Source: Herbaspirillum sp. alder98 (GTDB taxonomy: Bacteria > Pseudomonadota > Gammaproteobacteria > Burkholderiales > Burkholderiaceae_D). Taken from it: a stretch of DNA of 64,000 bases. The position numbers were made by a program, and so were the translations under genes. A model generated the notes under the pieces. That model did no database searches. It was not told the DNA's origin and saw only the letters and a list, made by a program, of their open reading frames with translations. This document shows, piece after piece, positions 18,243 to 28,700 of the stretch (position 1 is the first letter of the stretch; the number at the start of each line of letters is the position of its first letter). Location of the stretch: assembly GCF_020179755.1 (NCBI RefSeq), contig NZ_JAIUCY010000005.1:124001-188000 (forward strand), read 5' to 3'.

Positions 18243-20287
18243 ACGTCAATGTAAAACATCTCGGTCTATCCATTGAGACTGCCTCTGGAACTCGAAATCA
18301 CCGATATCATCAGCCAGACTCGTGGCCACCATCACCCACGTTCCCGGTGGTAATCAATAAAAATGGCGCAGTCATCAGCCGGTACGCTGATTCCATTTGG
18401 AATATCAGCATTTGGGCCCAACGCGCTCGAATTTTGAATTTCGGTGACGGCCCGAATCTCTTTCGTTGTCCAAAAATCGACCCTGCCAACGCTAATCTTC
18501 TTCGGCAAATAGCCGCCTGGTGGATATATGGGAATAACGGCGTTCGAAGCGCAACAACACTCGCAGCTCGATTTACGTACATCCGAGGAATAGTCGCACA
18601 TTGCTCAAGAAAAGGAATTCTTGCGTCTGATTTGTACAAGTTCCCAGCCGTCGTGGATGAAATTATTAATTCAATGCCGCAGGAGCCGAGCCTCATAGTC
18701 TCTTTGCACGGGCTCTTCGAAGTTCGGGATAAGCTTGGCTTCGCAATTTTCGATCGTGAAGCACTCACTAAAGCAGAAGCATCAAGAATCAATCGTGAGC
18801 AAAAACAGACTCCATATATTCCGCCTAGGATATGGCTCTATCAATTCAATCGATTAAAAGAATTTTTGGAAGATTTTCATTCGCATCGAGAACAAATCGA
18901 AGCTTGCTATAAATACTGCCTGGATGCATATATTTGCACCGCAGGATCGCTGGTCAATGCTTGCAAAGCCGGTGAGTATAAAGAATGGGGTCCCTTCTGG
19001 ACCACCACGAGAAGAAACGGGAAAAAAACGGGAAAAACCTACATCGGCCCATTCGAAGAGACAGCGATCCAGTTCGGCATTGACTCACTCCTTAGAAAAT
19101 GGGTTATCAATGGCGCACCTGAAACAAAAAAAATAACTTTGCATTCTCTCTCCAAATATTTTTCTATGGTCGGGTATGTCGGTCTAGGTTACATACTCAA
19201 TTTAACTCTTATGAGAGTAAATGAAGGATGGTGCCTTAAAACGAATTGCGTAAAGGAAGAACAAGATCCCAATTTCGGTCAGCTTGTAACCATTCAAGGG
19301 CGAACAACAAAAACCATCAAAGACAACGATGCTCGCTGGCCAGCATCACATGAAATTAAAACTGCTGTGGATGCGATGGCTTGCATTAGTCATTTAAGAA
19401 TGATCTGTGCAGATGTGAATCCGGAGGTTCCTACCGAGCCGCACGACATTTACTATCCATATCTCATTGTTCGAGCTTATGAGCCATGGGGGTCACTCTC
19501 TGTGAAAGATAGCCGATGCCCCCTTGATGTACGATCGACTCCTTTCAACTATTCTCAAGTCAAAGAGCAATTCGCCAATCTATTCTCCGATGATGAACTA
19601 ACCATAACGGCTGATGACCTAGAGGTCGCAAGGCTAATTACCCCTAGCCTAGACAGCGAACAATTTGAAGTAGGGAAAATATGGACGCTCTCTTGGCATC
19701 AATTACGCCGTACAGGTGCGGTGAATATGCAGGCATCGGGGCTTATTTCTGATTCCTCTTTGCAGTATCTTCTCAAGCATTCCACACGGGCTATGTCCTT
19801 GTACTACGGCCAAGGTTATTCTCGGCTTGGTCTGAATAAAGAAGCCGAAAAACTCTACATTCGTACAATGCACGAGATCCTTGGAAAAGAGATCTCTGCT
19901 CTTTTCTCGGAACGCTACATAAGCCCGCACGGAATCAAGCGTAAAAATGAAATACTTGGGTGCATTGATCCAAAAGACGATAAAAATCTCGTCCGCCTGG
20001 CAGCCACTGGCGCTATCTCCTATAGAGAAACGTTATTAGGTGGCTGTACGAAGCGAGGCCCGTGCGCCTACGGCGGCATAGATACTCTTGTTCACTGCGC
20101 TGGCAACGGCAATGAGCCACCATGCGCCAATGCACTTTATGATTCAAAGCGCGCCCCAGAGCTTAAGCGTTTCCTCTCTTTGCTTGAAGAAAATATCAGC
20201 TTGGCGACTATGAACTCCCCCCATCGTAGCTCCCTAGAGGCTCAGGTACTTGCCATCCGAAAGGCATTAAATGTCATCGAAACCTAA
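18239..20287 (+). CDS. ginC: Large tyrosine recombinase, third of the gin trio (GinC-like)
   Basis: 682 residues. The catalytic set appears complete: Arg in LTLMRVNEGWCLK, Lys in QGRTTKTIKDND, His-x-x-Arg in LSWHQLRRTGAVN, then LLKHSTRAMSLYYGQGYS with a second His and Tyr. The long N-terminal half probably binds DNA. The C-terminus has a Cys/His cluster (GGCTKRGPCAYGG, then HCAGNGNEPPCANA) that looks zinc-binding. It overlaps ginB by 4 bp and ginD by 17 bp, so expression of the four proteins is tightly linked. Confidence 0.85.
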   Translation: MNVNVKHLGLSIETASGTRNHRYHQPDSWPPSPTFPVVINKNGAVISRYADSIWNISIWAQRARILNFGDGPNLFRCPKIDPANANLLRQIAAWWIYGNNGVRSATTLAARFTYIRGIVAHCSRKGILASDLYKFPAVVDEIINSMPQEPSLIVSLHGLFEVRDKLGFAIFDREALTKAEASRINREQKQTPYIPPRIWLYQFNRLKEFLEDFHSHREQIEACYKYCLDAYICTAGSLVNACKAGEYKEWGPFWTTTRRNGKKTGKTYIGPFEETAIQFGIDSLLRKWVINGAPETKKITLHSLSKYFSMVGYVGLGYILNLTLMRVNEGWCLKTNCVKEEQDPNFGQLVTIQGRTTKTIKDNDARWPASHEIKTAVDAMACISHLRMICADVNPEVPTEPHDIYYPYLIVRAYEPWGSLSVKDSRCPLDVRSTPFNYSQVKEQFANLFSDDELTITADDLEVARLITPSLDSEQFEVGKIWTLSWHQLRRTGAVNMQASGLISDSSLQYLLKHSTRAMSLYYGQGYSRLGLNKEAEKLYIRTMHEILGKEISALFSERYISPHGIKRKNEILGCIDPKDDKNLVRLAATGAISYRETLLGGCTKRGPCAYGGIDTLVHCAGNGNEPPCANALYDSKRAPELKRFLSLLEENISLATMNSPHRSSLEAQVLAIRKALNVIET

Positions 20288-20711
20288 AGAAGACGTGATG
20301 CTAAGTCGCGCGGAGCTAGCCTTCCGCGAAGCCTTTGAACGATTAAAGGCTGGCACTTCTGATCTCATCCCAAGAGGCAGCAGAGTAACCCAGAACAACA
20401 TAGCGAAAGAAGCTGGCGTAGATCCGTCCGCACTGAAGAAGAGTCGCTACCCGTCGCTAATTTTAGAGATTCAAAATTGGATTGGGCGGCATCCACAAAC
20501 AGCGGGCACGTCGTCAAACAACGGCATTCATTTAAGAAAAAAGAAAAATAGGTCGTTGAAGAATATGATCGAAGCTCTAAAAATTGAGCGTGACCATGCC
20601 ATTTCGCTCCTTCTAGAGGCAGATGCACTAATTTTAGATCTCACGCAAGAAAATCAAGATCTAAAAAATAAGATCTCCAAAAGCAATATTCATAATCTTC
20701 ATCGCTCATGA
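20271..20711 (+). CDS. ginD: Small HTH/coiled-coil accessory protein of the gin operon (GinD-like)
   Basis: 146 residues, ATG 20271 inside the end of ginC. The N-terminal part is helix-turn-helix-like (RVTQNNIAKEAGVDPSALKKSRYPSL, residues ~38-64). A basic linker (LRKKKNRSLKN) follows, and the C-terminal ~50 residues are heptad-rich (LKIERDHAISLLLEADAL). This fits the small helical protein reported as essential for excision and integration of GInts. It is probably a recombination directionality factor or scaffold; that role is inferred. Confidence 0.78.
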   Translation: MSSKPKEDVMLSRAELAFREAFERLKAGTSDLIPRGSRVTQNNIAKEAGVDPSALKKSRYPSLILEIQNWIGRHPQTAGTSSNNGIHLRKKKNRSLKNMIEALKIERDHAISLLLEADALILDLTQENQDLKNKISKSNIHNLHRS

Positions 20712-20852
20712 GGTCAGCTTAATTCAAATTGTCAGCTTCGACGTTGGTCATAAAGTTGGATAAAAACTTAACCAAGGGTATATGGAAAATCTTCCCATTC
20801 CCCGTCGTATTGGCAAACCTTTATAGTCATTCCATTGGGGAGGGAAAAATAG

Positions 20853-21440
20853 ATGGGAAGTATTATCTTTGAACCACGAGGCCTTACGGATCACTTGTCA
20901 GAAACCGCTGGCTATAAAGCGGGGCTAACACTATCGATTGAGCAGCTTTGCGACGTCATGGTTGGTACAGGCTATCCGGATAAAGTAAGAGCATCAGAGA
21001 TTGGCGCTGTACGAATACGCTCTGAAGATTACGAAGATATGTTTTTTAGCTTACTCGAGGGAATCGGATTTACAGAAGAGCGCTACCGAGGATCGATTTA
21101 CGAAATGGCGCAACAATTTCATAAATACAAAGGGGATGCAGGTGCCTTCGAAATCTATGAGGGCGTTATGACGCTTTACCATCAGCTTTGGCCAGGTCTT
21201 ATAGAAAAAACGAGATCAGAAAAAAAGAAGGCAATTGATCCTAGTCCATTACTAAGTGCCGTTCACCAGAAATACGGCAGAGTAGGTCTAGATATGGCAA
21301 TAGAGCATATTGAAATTGTGAATAGAGGTGTTCGTCTTTCTCCACATTCCAGTCCGCGCTATGTGGAATGGAAATACGTATTAGCGTTAGACGGATTATT
21401 TTTAGGGAACACAGTATCTCCAGAGCATGGGACGTGTTGA
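20853..21440 (+). CDS. Hypothetical protein, possibly truncated at the C-terminus
   Basis: 195 residues with a good Shine-Dalgarno (GGGGAGGG about 8 bp before ATG 20853). I do not recognise the family. The protein is soluble with no signal peptide or membrane segment, and is mostly acidic helices (LEGIGFTEERYRGSIYEMAQQFHKY). The last residues (SPEHGTC) overlap the truncated IS21 transposase sequence starting near 21430, so the natural C-terminus may be lost. It is the first cargo gene after gin. Confidence 0.6.
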   Translation: MGSIIFEPRGLTDHLSETAGYKAGLTLSIEQLCDVMVGTGYPDKVRASEIGAVRIRSEDYEDMFFSLLEGIGFTEERYRGSIYEMAQQFHKYKGDAGAFEIYEGVMTLYHQLWPGLIEKTRSEKKKAIDPSPLLSAVHQKYGRVGLDMAIEHIEIVNRGVRLSPHSSPRYVEWKYVLALDGLFLGNTVSPEHGTC

Positions 21441-21803
21441 TTTGCTCGCGGATTTGACCCTCTCCATTTGACCCACCTTCCACCGTCTACCAAAGGCGGC
21501 CACGCGGTCGTACGACCCTTCATATCCCAGTTCTTTTAGATCCAGGAACATCTGTTTCAGGGTTCTTCGTTGTTTGCGAGATTTAACGGATTCAGAGCTC
21601 AGCCAAGCGGAGAGCCTGGGAGCAAACTCATCAAGAGAACTGGGCGAATGCCTTGACGGGTATGCTGGTTCGATCGCGTCCGATCGGATATAGCGACGAA
21701 CCGTATTGCGGGAGATGTCCAGGCGGCGGGCGATTTCCCGGATTGAGATATGGTCTCTGATGTACCAGCGCCGAATAATTCCAAGTAGGGCCACGTTTAT
21801 CAC
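21402..21803 (-). pseudogene. IS21-family IstA transposase, 5' fragment
   Basis: 133 residues starting MINVALLGIIRRWYIRDHIS. The HTH REIARRLDISRNTVRRYIRS and the segment GYEGSYDRVAAFGRRWKVGQMERV are characteristic of IstA N-termini. The frame then leaves the family just after SASK, before the DDE catalytic core. No IstB gene is present. The element is a dead remnant. Confidence 0.85.
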
Positions 21804-21902
21804 TCCGTTCTCCCGCTCGCTGTCATGAGCAGGATTGTGGTCTAAAGATGGGTCAACTTAGGATGCAAATTTCCTGAGAAAGTGGGTCAGATTTCAATGC
21901 AA
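21430..21902 (-). mobile_element. IS21-family remnant
   Basis: It contains the istA fragment and, beyond its start, one IS end. On the minus strand the end begins TGCATTGAAATCTGACCC and is followed by a second related motif (AAGTTGACCCATC), the usual multiple end repeats of IS21 elements. The other end and istB are missing. Confidence 0.7.
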
Positions 21903-22476
21903 TTCAACAACTATTCCTCAGCTACACGCCATGCTGCAGGCGACAGTAGATCTTGGACACTGAATCCGGTCTGAGCTGGACACGCAAACCGGATCAAGTT
22001 TGTCACCTAGTCCAGCAAGAAATTAATTTCGGCACCGCAAACAGTATTACGACACCGGATGCAGCGATTTGGCAGCGTAGATGAAAGGCCCTGACAATCT
22101 AATTGCTCTATGCCTCGCGCTTATTTTCGACAAGCGCACTCGCAATTTGGTGCGCTCAATTTCTTGCTCCACAAATAATTGTAGAACTAAGCTCAGCGTG
22201 GAGTTCATGCAGATGCTTTTTTTGCGAGTTGCGGAGCAAAAACCGAGCTAAGTCATTGATTGACTCGGAATCTGGCCGGGACTTGTAATCAGTAGGTCTA
22301 TACATGAAAAAGACCGCTCAAGTGGGCTTTTTTCTTTGGACTGGAATGTCGGCTACTGGCCGATTGCGGACATCCCCATCCACGACGTCCGTAAAATTCA
22401 TCTGGATTTCTCTCGAATCCATGACGTATGCGTTGACGTGACAATCAGCGACCGCACAGAGGACGATCAAATTAAT
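21903..22476. other. Intergenic stretch without a convincing gene
   Basis: 574 bp, mixed composition, only short ORFs. A weak hairpin with T-run (AAAGACCGCTCAAGTGGGC then T6, around 22311-22335) could be a terminator. At 22345-22376 the sequence reads as a dispersed-repeat-like unit (TGTCGGCTACTGGCCGATTG followed by CGGACA), which translates to the recurrent false-ORF string WPIADI. Confidence 0.35.
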
Positions 22477-23628
22477 TCATGGCAAAGTATTGATAACTTT
22501 CCAGCGGCGTTGCTGGGCAAGATATAGCGTGTATGCCTGATACTGCGCGCTGCCGTCAGAAGTGAAGGCAACGGTCCCTGACATGCCCTTGAATTGAATC
22601 TTGTGCAAGGCGACTGAAAGCTGGCTTGGCTCAATTGAGTTTGCAAGCTTCATGGCCTCGATCAAGGCGCTCACCGAATCGTAGGAGATCCAAGTGAAAG
22701 GAATCAACGGGGAGCTGAATTTTTCTTTGTAGCTTTTCTCCAGACGCTTGAAATCGGGAGCTTTGTCGACGGGCCTGCCGCCTGCCAGCATCAACGTTCC
22801 TTCAGGATAGTCGCCCGTATTGTCGGGAAATTCCGGATTGGTCGCGCCGCCTGCTAACAACAGATTTGCACGCACGCCGACTTGCTGCAAACGGACGGCA
22901 AAGGCTGTACTTTGCGGGTTGACTCCCGCAAAAAAAATCAGATCGGGCCTGGCGGAATGAATCTTGGCGATAGTTGCGTTGAAATCAGAGGTCTTGGCGC
23001 TGATCCGGTCACTGCCGACGATCAATCCGCCTCCGCTGGTCACGGCAGCTCCAAAGCTGGCCGTGAGCTCCCGTCCGAGGACGGTGTTGTTGTCGATCAG
23101 CATGATGCGCTGCGCATGCAGAGTCTTGATCGCTTCCAGAGCCAGGTACTGACCGGTATGGCCGCTGTGCCCGAGCATCTGAAACACGTTGTCGTAAGCC
23201 TTCTGGGTGAATTCCCGTCCTGCCGCCGTCGGTGACAACTGAGGAATTCCGGCGGCATTGTAGACCGGAGAAGCCGCGATGCTTGTATCGGTGGTCAGGT
23301 GTCCGATCACGCCAACGACGCCTGCTTTCACGGCGGCATGGGCGCCAAGAACGGCAAGGTTCTTGTCGTTCTTGTCGTCAATGATGAGCAGTTTGAGGAT
23401 GGTGTTCTTGCCGTCGATGCGCAGCCCCTGCTGATTGATCCGCTCGACGGCAAACTGCACGCCATCGAGCGTGGATTTCCAGCGTGGCTGGCTGACAGGA
23501 CCAATCACGCCAACCAGCGCAGTTTGCTCAGGTTCTTTTGCCGATGCGATCGTTGTCATGCCGAGGGTGATCGAGAGAAAAATGATCGCCGCGTGAAAAA
23601 AAATGGATATCGCTTTTTCTTTGCACAT
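22477..23628 (-). CDS. LivK-type periplasmic substrate-binding protein (orphan)
   Basis: 383 residues from ATG 23628, set by the strong GGAGGAACAC just upstream; the frame also opens at 23661 without such a site. A signal peptide is evident (FFHAAIIFLSITLGMTTIASA, cleavage near residue 31). The mature part is a periplasmic-binding-protein type I fold: GVIGPVSQPRWKSTLDGVQFAVERIN, VGVIGHLTTDTSIAASPVYN, LIFFAGVNPQSTAFAVRLQQVG. The family binds branched-chain amino acids, amides and related ligands. No permease or ATPase genes are nearby, so it may serve a sensor such as the chemoreceptor in the same block. It starts 29 bp after the sulfotransferase stop. Confidence 0.85.
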   Translation of the reverse strand: MCKEKAISIFFHAAIIFLSITLGMTTIASAKEPEQTALVGVIGPVSQPRWKSTLDGVQFAVERINQQGLRIDGKNTILKLLIIDDKNDKNLAVLGAHAAVKAGVVGVIGHLTTDTSIAASPVYNAAGIPQLSPTAAGREFTQKAYDNVFQMLGHSGHTGQYLALEAIKTLHAQRIMLIDNNTVLGRELTASFGAAVTSGGGLIVGSDRISAKTSDFNATIAKIHSARPDLIFFAGVNPQSTAFAVRLQQVGVRANLLLAGGATNPEFPDNTGDYPEGTLMLAGGRPVDKAPDFKRLEKSYKEKFSSPLIPFTWISYDSVSALIEAMKLANSIEPSQLSVALHKIQFKGMSGTVAFTSDGSAQYQAYTLYLAQQRRWKVINTLP

Positions 23629-23657
23629 GTGTTCCTCCAAATGACTACTCAACTTAT

Positions 23658-25754
23658 TCATGGCGTATCGATCTCCAATGCCTTGAGTAGCGGTTCAAGA
23701 TGGGCTGCGTAAGCATGCCAGCGCCCCTTCGAAGTTTTGTAGATCCGTTGGCGCACCTGATTAACGCTGGCCGTGCGCACGACCCGGCGATTGTCATGGA
23801 AACTCAGGCAGGCGTCTTCCCAGGGCAAACCAAGGAAGGCGATCAGACGGCGCGCCTCGCCGTCCAGGTCGTCAACTACGGCCTCATAGTCGACTTCGAT
23901 GAAACGGTCGGGAGGCAGCACCGCGCGCCAGTGCGTCATCAGGCGTTCATAGTCGCTATGGAATCGCCCCAGCTCGGACTGGTCATAGGCGAATGGCTGC
24001 TCGCCGGCGAACAGTTTGGTGTAGCACGACAGGCAGGTGTCGACCGGATTGCGCCGAGCGTGAATGATGCGTGCGCCCGGCAGTATCCGCGGAATCAATC
24101 CGGCATACATGAAATTTCCCGGCATTTTGTCCACCAAGCGCGCACGCCCTTGCGCCAGCACTTCGGTACGTTGCAGGTATTCCTGTCCCAGCCCGGCAAA
24201 GTCCGCTTCGGTCATGTTGACAACGCTGGCCGGGAACGCCCCGGCGCTCTCTGTGACCAAGCGTAGCGCCGACAACTCGCCAGCGCCGGTCACCTGCGAG
24301 TGTGACGACAGGATCTGCTCGATGAGCGTGGTCCCTGAGCGAGGCATGCCAATGATGAAAACCGGCAATGCCGACCCTGCGTGACTGTCGCTTGCTTTCT
24401 CGAACAGTCCGGGCGTGAAGATTTTTTCAATGTCCGACACCCAGCGACTGATCGCATCGGCATCATAGGAAAACGTCGCGCGCTTGAGTCGGTTGCCCTG
24501 ATCGAGATGATGGAACGCCCGTGCCGCATCCCCGGTGTCAAGATAGGCCTTTCCGAGTGCGAAATGGGCTGAGATCCGATCGGACAAAGAGCGGCGCTCG
24601 CCTTCGGCGACACAATCTTCCAGGGTACCGATATCAGGGTCGCCGGCCCTGAATTTCCTGGCGTCGGCCCTTCCGGCCAGCACCTTTACCGACCTCGGGA
24701 AGGCTTTGAGCGCCTGTTCAAAGGCTGCGCCTGCTTCGTCGTTGCGGCCGGCTTCCGTGAGCAGAACGGCGCGTCCGACCAGCGCTGCCTCGGCGACCGT
24801 ACCCGGCAGTTGCGCCGCCTGGTCGAATTGCGCGAGCGCCTCTTCGGTCTGTCCCAAAGATTGAAGCACCATGGCGAGCGTGTGGTGCGCTTCGGCGTTA
24901 CCAGGCGCCAAGGCCACCGCCTGGCGCGCAAAACCGAGCGCCTCGTCAAGGCGCTCGCTCCGGTTGAGCGCCTTAGCGCGTGCAATCAGTGAGGCAGGAT
25001 GTTGAGGCGCAAAGGCGGAAAGCAGGTCGAGTGCGCGCAATGCCGCGTCATGACGACAGCGAGAAATTTCCGCGTCAGCCAGGTTCAGATAGGCATCGAT
25101 GAAATGGGGTTCGATGGCAATGGCTTGCTGAGCATGCGCAACGGCTTCATCGTGGATGCCCTGCGCGGACAACAGAAAAGCCAGGTTGCTATGCGCCTCT
25201 GCATAGGAAGGAAGCAGCGCAAGCGCCTGTCGATAGTGCTGCTCAGCGCGGTCCATGCTGCCCAAACGGCGGTAGGTATTGGCCAGATTGTTATGCGCCT
25301 GCGCCCAGTCGGGCAGGAGCGCGATCGCTCGCTCAAGGCAATCGAGACTTTCTGCAAACTTGCCCGCCTCCTGCAGAAGGATACCCAGGTTGTTCCAACC
25401 GGACGTCTGCGCCGGGTCCATCACCACGGCCTGACGTGCCGCTGCCTCGCCATCGGCCAGCAGTCCTTTGCGGCGGTACATTTCTGCGAGATTGCTGAAA
25501 TAGATCGCGGGTGCTCTGGAATCCATGCACGCCTGCTGCAGATGCGTAATTGCCGTATCGAGCTGCCCCTGCGCGAGCGCCATCAAGCCCAGCAGATGCA
25601 GCGCATCGGCATGACCCGGCCAGACGACCAGCACTTGGCGGCAGAGCTGGCCAGCCTGATCCGCACGACCGGCGTTCCAGTGGGCATGGGCATGGCTGAC
25701 GGCTTCTGCAATGGTCAGGATTGTCTGGTCGGGTAAGGTGGACATAAAAGGCAT
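23658..25754 (-). CDS. TPR-repeat sulfotransferase
   Basis: 698 residues. Residues ~20-420 are about ten tetratricopeptide repeats (NNLGILLQEAGKFAESLDCLERAI; NNLANTYRRLGSMDRAEQHYRQAL). Residues ~465-690 are a PAPS-dependent sulfotransferase: 5'-phosphosulfate loop GMPRSGTTLIEQILSSH (469-485) and 3'-phosphate site HARRNPVDTCLS (565-574). No signal peptide is present, so it is cytoplasmic. It begins 7 bp after the autotransporter stop, indicating co-expression; a second ATG three codons in is equally possible. TPR fusions of this type often modify a protein partner. The target here is inferred to be the autotransporter, but a glycan or small molecule cannot be excluded. A cysC gene in the same block could supply PAPS. 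Confidence 0.92.
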   Translation of the reverse strand: MPFMSTLPDQTILTIAEAVSHAHAHWNAGRADQAGQLCRQVLVVWPGHADALHLLGLMALAQGQLDTAITHLQQACMDSRAPAIYFSNLAEMYRRKGLLADGEAAARQAVVMDPAQTSGWNNLGILLQEAGKFAESLDCLERAIALLPDWAQAHNNLANTYRRLGSMDRAEQHYRQALALLPSYAEAHSNLAFLLSAQGIHDEAVAHAQQAIAIEPHFIDAYLNLADAEISRCRHDAALRALDLLSAFAPQHPASLIARAKALNRSERLDEALGFARQAVALAPGNAEAHHTLAMVLQSLGQTEEALAQFDQAAQLPGTVAEAALVGRAVLLTEAGRNDEAGAAFEQALKAFPRSVKVLAGRADARKFRAGDPDIGTLEDCVAEGERRSLSDRISAHFALGKAYLDTGDAARAFHHLDQGNRLKRATFSYDADAISRWVSDIEKIFTPGLFEKASDSHAGSALPVFIIGMPRSGTTLIEQILSSHSQVTGAGELSALRLVTESAGAFPASVVNMTEADFAGLGQEYLQRTEVLAQGRARLVDKMPGNFMYAGLIPRILPGARIIHARRNPVDTCLSCYTKLFAGEQPFAYDQSELGRFHSDYERLMTHWRAVLPPDRFIEVDYEAVVDDLDGEARRLIAFLGLPWEDACLSFHDNRRVVRTASVNQVRQRIYKTSKGRWHAYAAHLEPLLKALEIDTP

Positions 25755-25761
25755 AAGCAGC

Positions 25762-28700
25762 TTAGAACAGCTTGCGCAGGCGCAGCCACGCTGTCTGCGA
25801 CAAAAAGCCGCGGCCGGCCTGCAGATCGTAGCGCAGCGCCAGGCTCAGATTGTCGGAACGTTGCAGCGTGGCGCCAAGTGAAATATCCGCGAGGTTCGAC
25901 ACCGACGATGCACTCACCGTCGTGAACGCTGTCTGTCCAGTGGCGTCGCCGAAAAAGCTGGCGCCCACCGTCTGCCGGGTGTCGCGATATTCATGGATCC
26001 ACTGCGCACGGCCACTCAATACAAGTTTGCCGTAGCTGGTAGTGAAGTCTTGCTCCAGTTTTGCGCCCAGTGCGCTTTTCAGAGAGCCGGCATGCGCGGA
26101 GCTCACCGCCAGGGCCGCGCCGTTGCTGCTCTTCTCCGTGTAGCCGGCCTGCGTCCGGTAGCTATACATGAGGCCGGCAAGCGGCGTGAGTGTTGCATTG
26201 CCCAGTGCCAGCGGATAACCGGCCTCGGCACGCGCCACATACAGCCGGCCGTTGAAACTACCCGAAGCTGAGTCCGAAAATCCCGGGAGGCTGATCGCCC
26301 GGCGAGTCTTGTAGCGCTGCTGCACCGCCGCGCCGGAGTATTTCACGTACCACGGATTACCGTCATAACTCGCGTAAGCAATCAAACCGTAGCCGTCGAC
26401 ACGCGTGTCGCTGCCGGAGGTGTCCCCCGTATTGTTGATCGCGGTATTGCTGTAGCTGAACGCACCGCCGGCGCGCCAACCGTCGTTGATCGCCTGATCC
26501 ACCCCGAATAGCAGACCGCTGTAGTTGGCACCATAGCCGTCCACCTGATCGCGCTCACTCTGGCGCGCATGGCCGCCATAGGCCTGGCCCCATATGGTCC
26601 GCTGAACTGCACTTTCGCCGGTTGCCACACCGTCGTCGCCGCCGTCCTCCGCGCGCCGAAGTCCATCAACGTGTTCGCCCACCATGTCCAAGGCATGAAA
26701 GAAAGGCGCGTCTGGCGCCCAGTTGGCCTGGGCAGGCGCCAATTGTTTGCCGATGCGATTGGCGCTCGCCACCGAACCTTGGCTTAGCGAACCCAGTGTG
26801 GCGTTGTATAGATTCAGCAGCCCGGCATTGCTGATACCGGTGTAGCGCAACAAACCGCGGAGAGACGCAATGGCATTCGGTGCAGTCGCAAATTCTGGGG
26901 TTGGCGCGACGCCCTGTACGTTGAGCACCAGATCGCTATTGGCGCCGTTGGCGACAACCGAGCCGGTCACGGTGCCTGAATTGCCATTGATCGAGTAACG
27001 CAGCGTGTCCGCATTGTAGTTGGCGGTGCCGGCGGTATCCACCACCACGTAACGTTGTCCGGCGGCGAAAGCATAGCCGTTTGACTGCAGTCGTATTGAT
27101 GAGCCCGCGGCAATTGTCGTGTCGCCGGTCACGATCAATCTGCCGTAGCCCGTGTCGGTGATCGCGCCCAACGTTGTGGCGCCAGCGGCGACGCCGATCT
27201 GCAGGCTTGCACCGGCCCCCTGGTTGTAGTTGCCGGTGATGGTCACCGGCTGATTGACCTGCAGCACAGCAGTGCCGCTATTGTTCACCGCGTTGACGCC
27301 GACGTTGATGTTGTCGTTCAGCAGCAGGTTGCCTGAGCCGAATATGATATTCGAGTTGACGTTGGTGATCGTGCCGATCGTGCTGCCGCCGCCAAAACCG
27401 GTCAGGGTGCCGAAGGTCGTACCGGTGCCGCCATTGAAGGTCAGATTCTGCGTACTGAGGTTCTGGATATTGCCGGCAACCACACCGGAGTTCGTGATCG
27501 GACCGATCGCGCCGGCAGTGTCATTGTAGATAGCATTGACGGCACCGGTAATGGTGCCGCTGTTGATCAGCGGCCCTATCGTGCCGGTGTTGTTGATGCC
27601 GGTATCGTCGCCGCTGATGGTGCCGGCATTGGTCAGCGCATTGATGGCGCCGGCGTTGTTGATACCGGCAGTAGGGGTTAGCGTGGTAATTGTTCCCGTG
27701 TTGGTGAGACCCGTATTGCTGCCGCCGATTGTGCCGTTATTGTTCAGCGCGGTGATTGTCCCGGTGTTGTTGATACCAACAGTTGTCAGCGTATCGATTG
27801 CTCCGGTGTTGTTGAGACCGGAGTCACTGCCGCTGATGGTGCCGTTATTGGTCAGCACAGTGATCGCCCCCGAATTGTCGAGGCCGGTATTGTTCAGCGT
27901 GGTGACCGTTCCACTGTTGACGAAGCCTGTATTGCTGCCACTGATGATGCCGCTATTGGTCACGGTACCGATCGCACTGGTATTGTTCAGACCGATATGG
28001 CTTAACGCGGTGATCGTACTGGTGTTGCTGAGCCCTGTGTCGCTACCGCTGATGACCCGGGTATTCAAATTTGTCAGTGTGCTGATCGTGCCGCCGTTAC
28101 TGATACCAAAACGGGTCAAAAGAGATGTGGCGCTGGCATTGACGAGGTTTGTTTCGCTGGCGCTGATGGTGCCGTTGTTGGTGAGTCCGGTTATCGCGCC
28201 ATTGGAATTGAGCAGAATGCCGACTGCATCGGCGCTGATGGCGCCGTTGTTGAGCAAGCTGCCTATGCTGCCGTCAGTGACGATGGCTGCACCTCTCAGC
28301 CCGGTGGGTGAGCCGCTGATGGTGTCATTGTTGATCAGCGTCCCTATCGTCCCTGACTGGTTGTTGGAAATGCCGACAAATCCAGCCGAGATAGTCCTGT
28401 TGTTGACCAGGGTAGTGATCGTACCGCCGTTGGTGATGGCGGTCCCGACCGAATTGATGGTGCCATTGTTGGTCAGCGTACCGATTACGGCGTTGCTCGG
28501 TCCGCCGGTGGTGCCTAAGTTGAAGATGGCGTTACCATTGCCGTCGATGGTGCCCTCGTTGGTCAGGGCATCTATCCTGCCGCCGATGGTATTTACAATG
28601 GCATTGTTACTCGAGTTGATAGCACCGCTGGCGTTATTGAGCAGCGTCGTAATGGTGCCGGAGTTGCTGATGCCGGATTGAGGTCCGCTGATCGTGCCGC

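Noticed and set aside
15245..20711. Tn554 or RIT element in place of GInt
   Set aside because: Tn554 has two recombinases plus TnpC, and RIT elements have three recombinases without the small HTH/coiled-coil gene or a long cargo; three recombinases plus a small fourth gene at one end of a long cargo fit GInt better. A homology search would settle it.
27536..28681. 381-codon plus-strand frame rich in Val, Pro and Leu
   Set aside because: It arises from reading the autotransporter repeats backwards.
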